Origin: Streptomyces canus 299MFChir4.1
Lineage (GTDB): Bacteria > Actinomycetota > Actinomycetes > Streptomycetales > Streptomycetaceae
Assembly: GCF_000383615.1 (NCBI RefSeq)
Contig: NZ_KB911617.1
Coordinates: 11,497 to 75,496, forward strand
Length of the DNA stretch: 64,000 bases
Direction: 5' to 3'
Shown here: positions 60,480 through 64,000 of the stretch, one piece after another
Position numbering within the stretch: the stretch's first letter is position 1
How the letters are laid out: each line of letters starts with the position of its first letter
Notes under the pieces: generated by a model
The model's database searches: none
Seen by the model: only the letters and a program-made list of their open reading frames with translations
What the model was told of the DNA's origin: nothing
Translations under genes and position numbers: made by a program

Positions 60480-62960
60480 TCATCGCTCGTTCGTGAATTC
60501 TTGGTTATCGGCGAAGAAGCGGAGTGGCTGATTCGCTGGGTAGTCGTTACGCATTTCATTCAGCAGTAGCTTCAGGTGAGGATTTCCGATGCCGTGCTCG
60601 ATGCGCTGGAGTGCTTGGTGCCACCGTGTGCGGCCACTGCCTCGTTGGTCGAGATCGGCAGTGCGGCCTCCGGCTCGTTCCCACAGCTCCTGGTCGTTGG
60701 GCCCTGCCGGGTAGAGTTCGGCCGCCAGGTCTTCCAGTGCTTTCCACCTTTCGGCGGTGCTGATGGCAGACAAGTTGAGTCGCCATCGGTCCCACAGACC
60801 GATCATGGGCAGGCACGCGCGCAGCGCGGGCCGGACGTCGTCGCGCCCTTGTCGCAGCATGCCTGTGAGCTCGTCAGCCGTGTGTCTCCAATGCCGGTCG
60901 AGTGCGAGACCGCCGATGGCCTCCCATGTAGAGGGAGGAATGCGCTGCCCATTCGAGAGCGCTGCGCGAAGCCATCTACGGAATCGGTATTCGTCGAATG
61001 TCGGCAACGCCGCCACAATCCCGACTACCTCACCGGCTTCCATGCGGCTGAGGTGGCTGTCGAGTTCGGGGCTTCCGAGAACAGCGGTTTGGAGGTGCGG
61101 TTCCAGGTGGAAGGGGGGCAGGCCCACACGGGCCTTCTCTAGCCATCCGTGTACGGTCGCCCGAGTGAGAGAATCGAGATCTGGGCCGCTGAGTTTGGCC
61201 CATACTTCGGAACGGCGTGGGAAGGAACCGAGGTCGGCCAGGGGGGTGCGGGACAGGCGCCGGATGAGGCCGTCCTGAACCGGTCGACCGTCGATGAGGT
61301 CGGTGAGCGCGGCGTGGAATGCGGCTTGTGGATTGGCGGGACCTTGCCAGGCGTTCAGGTCGCATTTCAGCGAAGCCGTCCACAGACCCTGAACTGTCTG
61401 AGTGGAGAAGTCGAGGTCCGCGAGGAGGGCTGGCGTCCGGGCGGCGTAGTTGCCCGCCAGGTCAATCATCCGTGGGTCGTCGATCTCAACGGAGCAGCGC
61501 ACAATCTGTTCTGGCGTCGCGTTCCTCAACGCCAGTTCCAGGCCATCTGCCACGGAGTGGGGTTCGGCGGTGAGCTGGAGGCGGGCGGCCTCGCACGGGG
61601 GGAAGGCGGTCGACACCGCGGCGCCGTGCAGCCGGGGAAAGCGCTCTTCGCGAGCGATGTCGATCACGTGCTGCGCCGCGCGGAGGGGAAGCGCGCGTGG
61701 AGCGGTTTCAACCAACCGACCTACCAGTGCGTGGTCCGGCCTAGCCGCTGTCCACAGGGGTCGCGTGAGTTCTGGATCAGCGGCTACCCAGCGCCACACG
61801 GCGCGGGCGAACGCCGGACCTGGTGTGCCTGCTGCCTTCCGTAGGCCTCCAAGTACGGCCTCCCTCCACTGGCGGGTGCTTTTGGACGTGTGTGTGGCGT
61901 CCTGGATCATCGTCGTGAACGAGGTGTCCTGGGCCGGCGGGAAGGTGTTGTCCCCGGTCCAGGTCTCCAGTTGTGTCCATACAGCCTGCGCGTGCTCGAA
62001 CCCTTGCATGTCGAGGTTGCGAAGTGTCAGGACATCGCCCGTGGTCGCGGTCTCAAGCTGATGCAGCAGCCGCCGCAGGAGCTTGGCCTTACCCCTCGTG
62101 CCGCGGGTGGGATCGGGTGATAGCCGCTGCACAAGCCGCACGGCGGTGATGGTGTCATTGATGGTGTCCGGTGCATCGGTAGTGAGCCGGTATGCCTGTT
62201 CCAGCAGCAGGAGTTCGCTGAAGGCGGTGGCTTCGGCTCCGATTTCGTCAGCGAAGGAGCGTAGTAGCGTGCCTTGTTCGTGGCCGGTGAGGGCGGCAGC
62301 CGCCAGGGAACCTGGCGCCAGTGACACGGTGTCCAGCCGCTGGTGCCCGCGCCACCGCCCGACGAGGGCGCGAGGGGTGCACACGAGTGCTGGCGTTGGA
62401 GTCTCGACAAGGTCGGTGGGGCCGAAGCTCAGGCGGAACGCGAACTTGCGACGCAGGGCCGGCCACAGCCGAGCCCACAAGGACACGACGAGGGCGTCGA
62501 AGTCTTGGTGGCCCAGGCGGACCGCGGGGCCGGCCGAGCGCTGCGCGAGTGTTGCCGCGGCCGCTGGCAGATCGGTTGCGGCAGGCGGGATGTCGTTCCC
62601 GAGTTCGACTTCCAGCGGCGTGATGGCCACAGGGGCGTGGGGTCGGGTCATCAACCAGGCGAGAAGGGGCCGCAGGTCGGAGGCAGAGACGAGATCATTG
62701 AGCGGCACGATGAGCGCGTGGGAGAGCACCATTCCAGCCCGCGTTGCCTGCGCGTCGAGAAAGGTGCGAGCGAGCACGTAGTAGTCATGGTGGGGAAACC
62801 CTGACAGGAAAGGCGACCACTCCACGCCGGGCGGTGCGGTGTCAGGCAGGTCAAGTCGGGGTGCCAGCTCCGCTGCAAGGCTCCGGCGGCCACTGGCTTC
62901 CCTCAGTCCGTGCCCTCCCCGGACCTCCCCGAACAGTGCCTGTTCTGCATGTATACGCAA
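60480..62960 (-). CDS. GAP1-like GTPase-associated protein with C-terminal EAD1 domain
   Basis: An 826-residue protein. The N-terminal part (about 1-230) has the GAP1-N pattern: QALFGEVRGGHGLREASGRR, LAPRLDLPDTAPPGVEWSPF then LSGFPHHDYYVLARTF, and RAGMVLSHALIVPLNDL. A long helical middle (about 250-730) has no clear motif. Residues about 738-817 are EAD1: EDLAAELYPAGPNDQELWER then GSGRTRWHQALQRI. GAP1 proteins are predicted to work with neighbouring GTPases in conflict systems. The start is TTG at 62960, three bases after the GTPase stop, with GGCGGA upstream. Confidence 0.82.
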   Translation of the reverse strand: MRIHAEQALFGEVRGGHGLREASGRRSLAAELAPRLDLPDTAPPGVEWSPFLSGFPHHDYYVLARTFLDAQATRAGMVLSHALIVPLNDLVSASDLRPLLAWLMTRPHAPVAITPLEVELGNDIPPAATDLPAAAATLAQRSAGPAVRLGHQDFDALVVSLWARLWPALRRKFAFRLSFGPTDLVETPTPALVCTPRALVGRWRGHQRLDTVSLAPGSLAAAALTGHEQGTLLRSFADEIGAEATAFSELLLLEQAYRLTTDAPDTINDTITAVRLVQRLSPDPTRGTRGKAKLLRRLLHQLETATTGDVLTLRNLDMQGFEHAQAVWTQLETWTGDNTFPPAQDTSFTTMIQDATHTSKSTRQWREAVLGGLRKAAGTPGPAFARAVWRWVAADPELTRPLWTAARPDHALVGRLVETAPRALPLRAAQHVIDIAREERFPRLHGAAVSTAFPPCEAARLQLTAEPHSVADGLELALRNATPEQIVRCSVEIDDPRMIDLAGNYAARTPALLADLDFSTQTVQGLWTASLKCDLNAWQGPANPQAAFHAALTDLIDGRPVQDGLIRRLSRTPLADLGSFPRRSEVWAKLSGPDLDSLTRATVHGWLEKARVGLPPFHLEPHLQTAVLGSPELDSHLSRMEAGEVVGIVAALPTFDEYRFRRWLRAALSNGQRIPPSTWEAIGGLALDRHWRHTADELTGMLRQGRDDVRPALRACLPMIGLWDRWRLNLSAISTAERWKALEDLAAELYPAGPNDQELWERAGGRTADLDQRGSGRTRWHQALQRIEHGIGNPHLKLLLNEMRNDYPANQPLRFFADNQEFTNER

Positions 62961-62963
62961 GGC

Positions 62964-63815
62964 CTAGTCCGCCTCTTGTTGGCTCTGTTGGTCAAGGAGG
63001 AGATGGATTGGCCAGGTGAGGTCGGGTGAGCGCTCCCCTTCTGGTGTCACGACGAACCCGAACTGCTCCGGGCCCCGGCTGGAGTAGTCGCTGTCAGATG
63101 TGTGCGGGTTGAGGGGGCGGCCCAGGGCTGACAGCCCCATGACAGTGGGTGCGGGCCACGTGGCACTGAGGAACGCCCAGAACATCGGCAGACGTACCTG
63201 GAGCGCCTCGGACGGAGTACCTTCGAATCCGAGTTCATCCCAGCAAGTGAGGAGTACGGCCAGCTGTGGGCTTTCCGGTCGAGCTCTTGGGGACGACATG
63301 TCCCTGACGTAAATGAGCATTTGCAGAAGCTCAATGAGGCGCGCCTGGTCCGAGACCTGGTGAGCCGGATTCTCGGGGGCTGCTTTACGCAGGTCGGAAA
63401 GGGGGCGTGAGAGCACGTCGTCGCCCAACTGCGTCTGTTGGAGGCGGATCATCAGCATCCAGCGGTCCGCCTGCTGGACACGCCTGCACCAGGCGTCCGT
63501 CACGCGGCGAGTCTCGATCATGGATTTGATCTGCTCGCCGCCGTACTCGGGCCAGATGAGTTGTCCGGATGTGCCATCTTCCTGCGATACAGGCCACACG
63601 CTGTCCACGTAGATGGAGGTAGCCGTGTGATCGGCTGCTTTTCCTTCACTGAGGCTTTCGAGTGCCGCTTCGAACGGCTCAAGGTTTGTCGCCTGGCCGT
63701 TCATACGCAGTCGGCAGTCCCTCTTCATGAGCCGCCTGAGCAGTTGCGCCCCATAATGCGTTTTACCTACGCCACTCTCGCCGAGCAGAAGGATGGAATC
63801 GCCGGAAGCGCTCAT
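62964..63815 (-). CDS. TRAFAC-type GTPase (double-GTPase system component)
   Basis: A 283-residue P-loop GTPase. Walker A is GESGVGKT (residues 12-19), the Walker B/switch II-like segment is LIWPEYGGEQI (about 86-96) and a specificity motif resembling T/NKxD is LLTCWDEL (about 188-195). There is no membrane segment. It fits the TRAFAC-clade GTPases found beside GAP1 genes. Its ATG overlaps the preceding stop (ATGA), and GAP1 follows after three bases, so all are translationally coupled. It probably acts as the nucleotide switch of the system. Confidence 0.82.
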   Translation of the reverse strand: MSASGDSILLLGESGVGKTHYGAQLLRRLMKRDCRLRMNGQATNLEPFEAALESLSEGKAADHTATSIYVDSVWPVSQEDGTSGQLIWPEYGGEQIKSMIETRRVTDAWCRRVQQADRWMLMIRLQQTQLGDDVLSRPLSDLRKAAPENPAHQVSDQARLIELLQMLIYVRDMSSPRARPESPQLAVLLTCWDELGFEGTPSEALQVRLPMFWAFLSATWPAPTVMGLSALGRPLNPHTSDSDYSSRGPEQFGFVVTPEGERSPDLTWPIHLLLDQQSQQEAD

Positions 63816-64000
63816 GCCGATTTCACCCCGTACATGAAGAGCGGGTCGCCGCTGCCTGACGGGACAGACGGTAGGACGGCGTGCGGCCGTCGCGAGGTGA
63901 GCGCCCAGTCGAGGAGTCTGCTCAGAACGCCAGCTGCCTGTCGTTCGCCGGTATCGCCCGGGGTGACACTGACCGAGAATTCCTCGGCCTCGGGAATCGG
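63812..64000 (-). CDS. Partial gene upstream in the GTPase operon, C-terminal end
   Basis: Only the last 62 residues lie in the window; the gene continues past the right edge. They include EAEEFSVSVTPGDTGERQAA then GVLSRLLDWALTSRRPHAVL and end FMYGVKSA. The helical stretch is not enough to name a family. Its stop overlaps the GTPase ATG by four bases, so it belongs to the same operon. In related loci a second GTPase or an uncharacterised partner often sits here, but that is inference. Confidence 0.6.
   Translation of the reverse strand, partial: PIPEAEEFSVSVTPGDTGERQAAGVLSRLLDWALTSRRPHAVLPSVPSGSGDPLFMYGVKSA

Overview
This is a high-GC actinobacterial chromosome segment, most likely from a Streptomyces. 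The evidence is frequent GTG starts, many transcripts that look leaderless, a DUF5999 protein, an ECF41 sigma factor, a glycine-riboswitch gcvP and a bxl-type xylobiose uptake operon. I see no rRNA, tRNA or CRISPR array.

Positions 1-51,400 are largely an ordinary chromosomal arm. In order they hold: a G-rich repeat tract and a PRC-barrel gene; a tandem glycine riboswitch with gcvP; an APC-type permease; a xylo-oligosaccharide operon (binding protein, two permeases, GH10 xylanase) with a divergent-end LacI repressor and shared operator-like palindromes; a glutamate-cysteine-ligase-like enzyme; a binding-protein/VWA protein; a CPBP protease; a PhzF protein; an oxidoreductase plus ECF41 sigma factor with a matching promoter; and a lipase-like hydrolase. 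From about 22.8 to 28.3 kb lies a scar zone with a broken HTH gene, an IS5-type fragment, a broken FAD oxidoreductase and a TnsA-like fragment. Then follow PadR, SRPBCC, Clp_N, three EamA exporters, two split-barrel flavoprotein genes with a MocR regulator, a LysR regulator, an isochorismatase-fold protein, a Rieske protein, a HipA-kinase/DUF3037 pair, two SDRs, a family 5 binding protein, ung, lnt and a flavin monooxygenase whose 3' end has been tandemly duplicated.

Positions about 51,400-64,000 look like an accessory island. It begins where only the 3' end of uppP survives beside an IS5-type remnant. Debris of IS5, IS701, IS256, a SARP/BTAD gene and a tyrosine recombinase is interleaved with intact genes: an exonuclease-BRCT-BRCT-TerD fusion, an unrecognised three-gene cassette, a Phd/VapC-type toxin-antitoxin pair, and an operon running off the right edge.

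That last operon (59,364-64,000, minus strand) is the most interesting content. It reads, in transcription order: partial unknown protein, TRAFAC-type GTPase, GAP1-like protein with a C-terminal EAD1 domain, and caspase-like protease with a C-terminal EAD1 domain. The two EAD1 domains are clearly homologous, so they could bring the protease to the GTPase-associated sensor. This fits the class of NTPase-regulated biological conflict systems predicted from comparative genomics, but its activity is inferred here, not shown.
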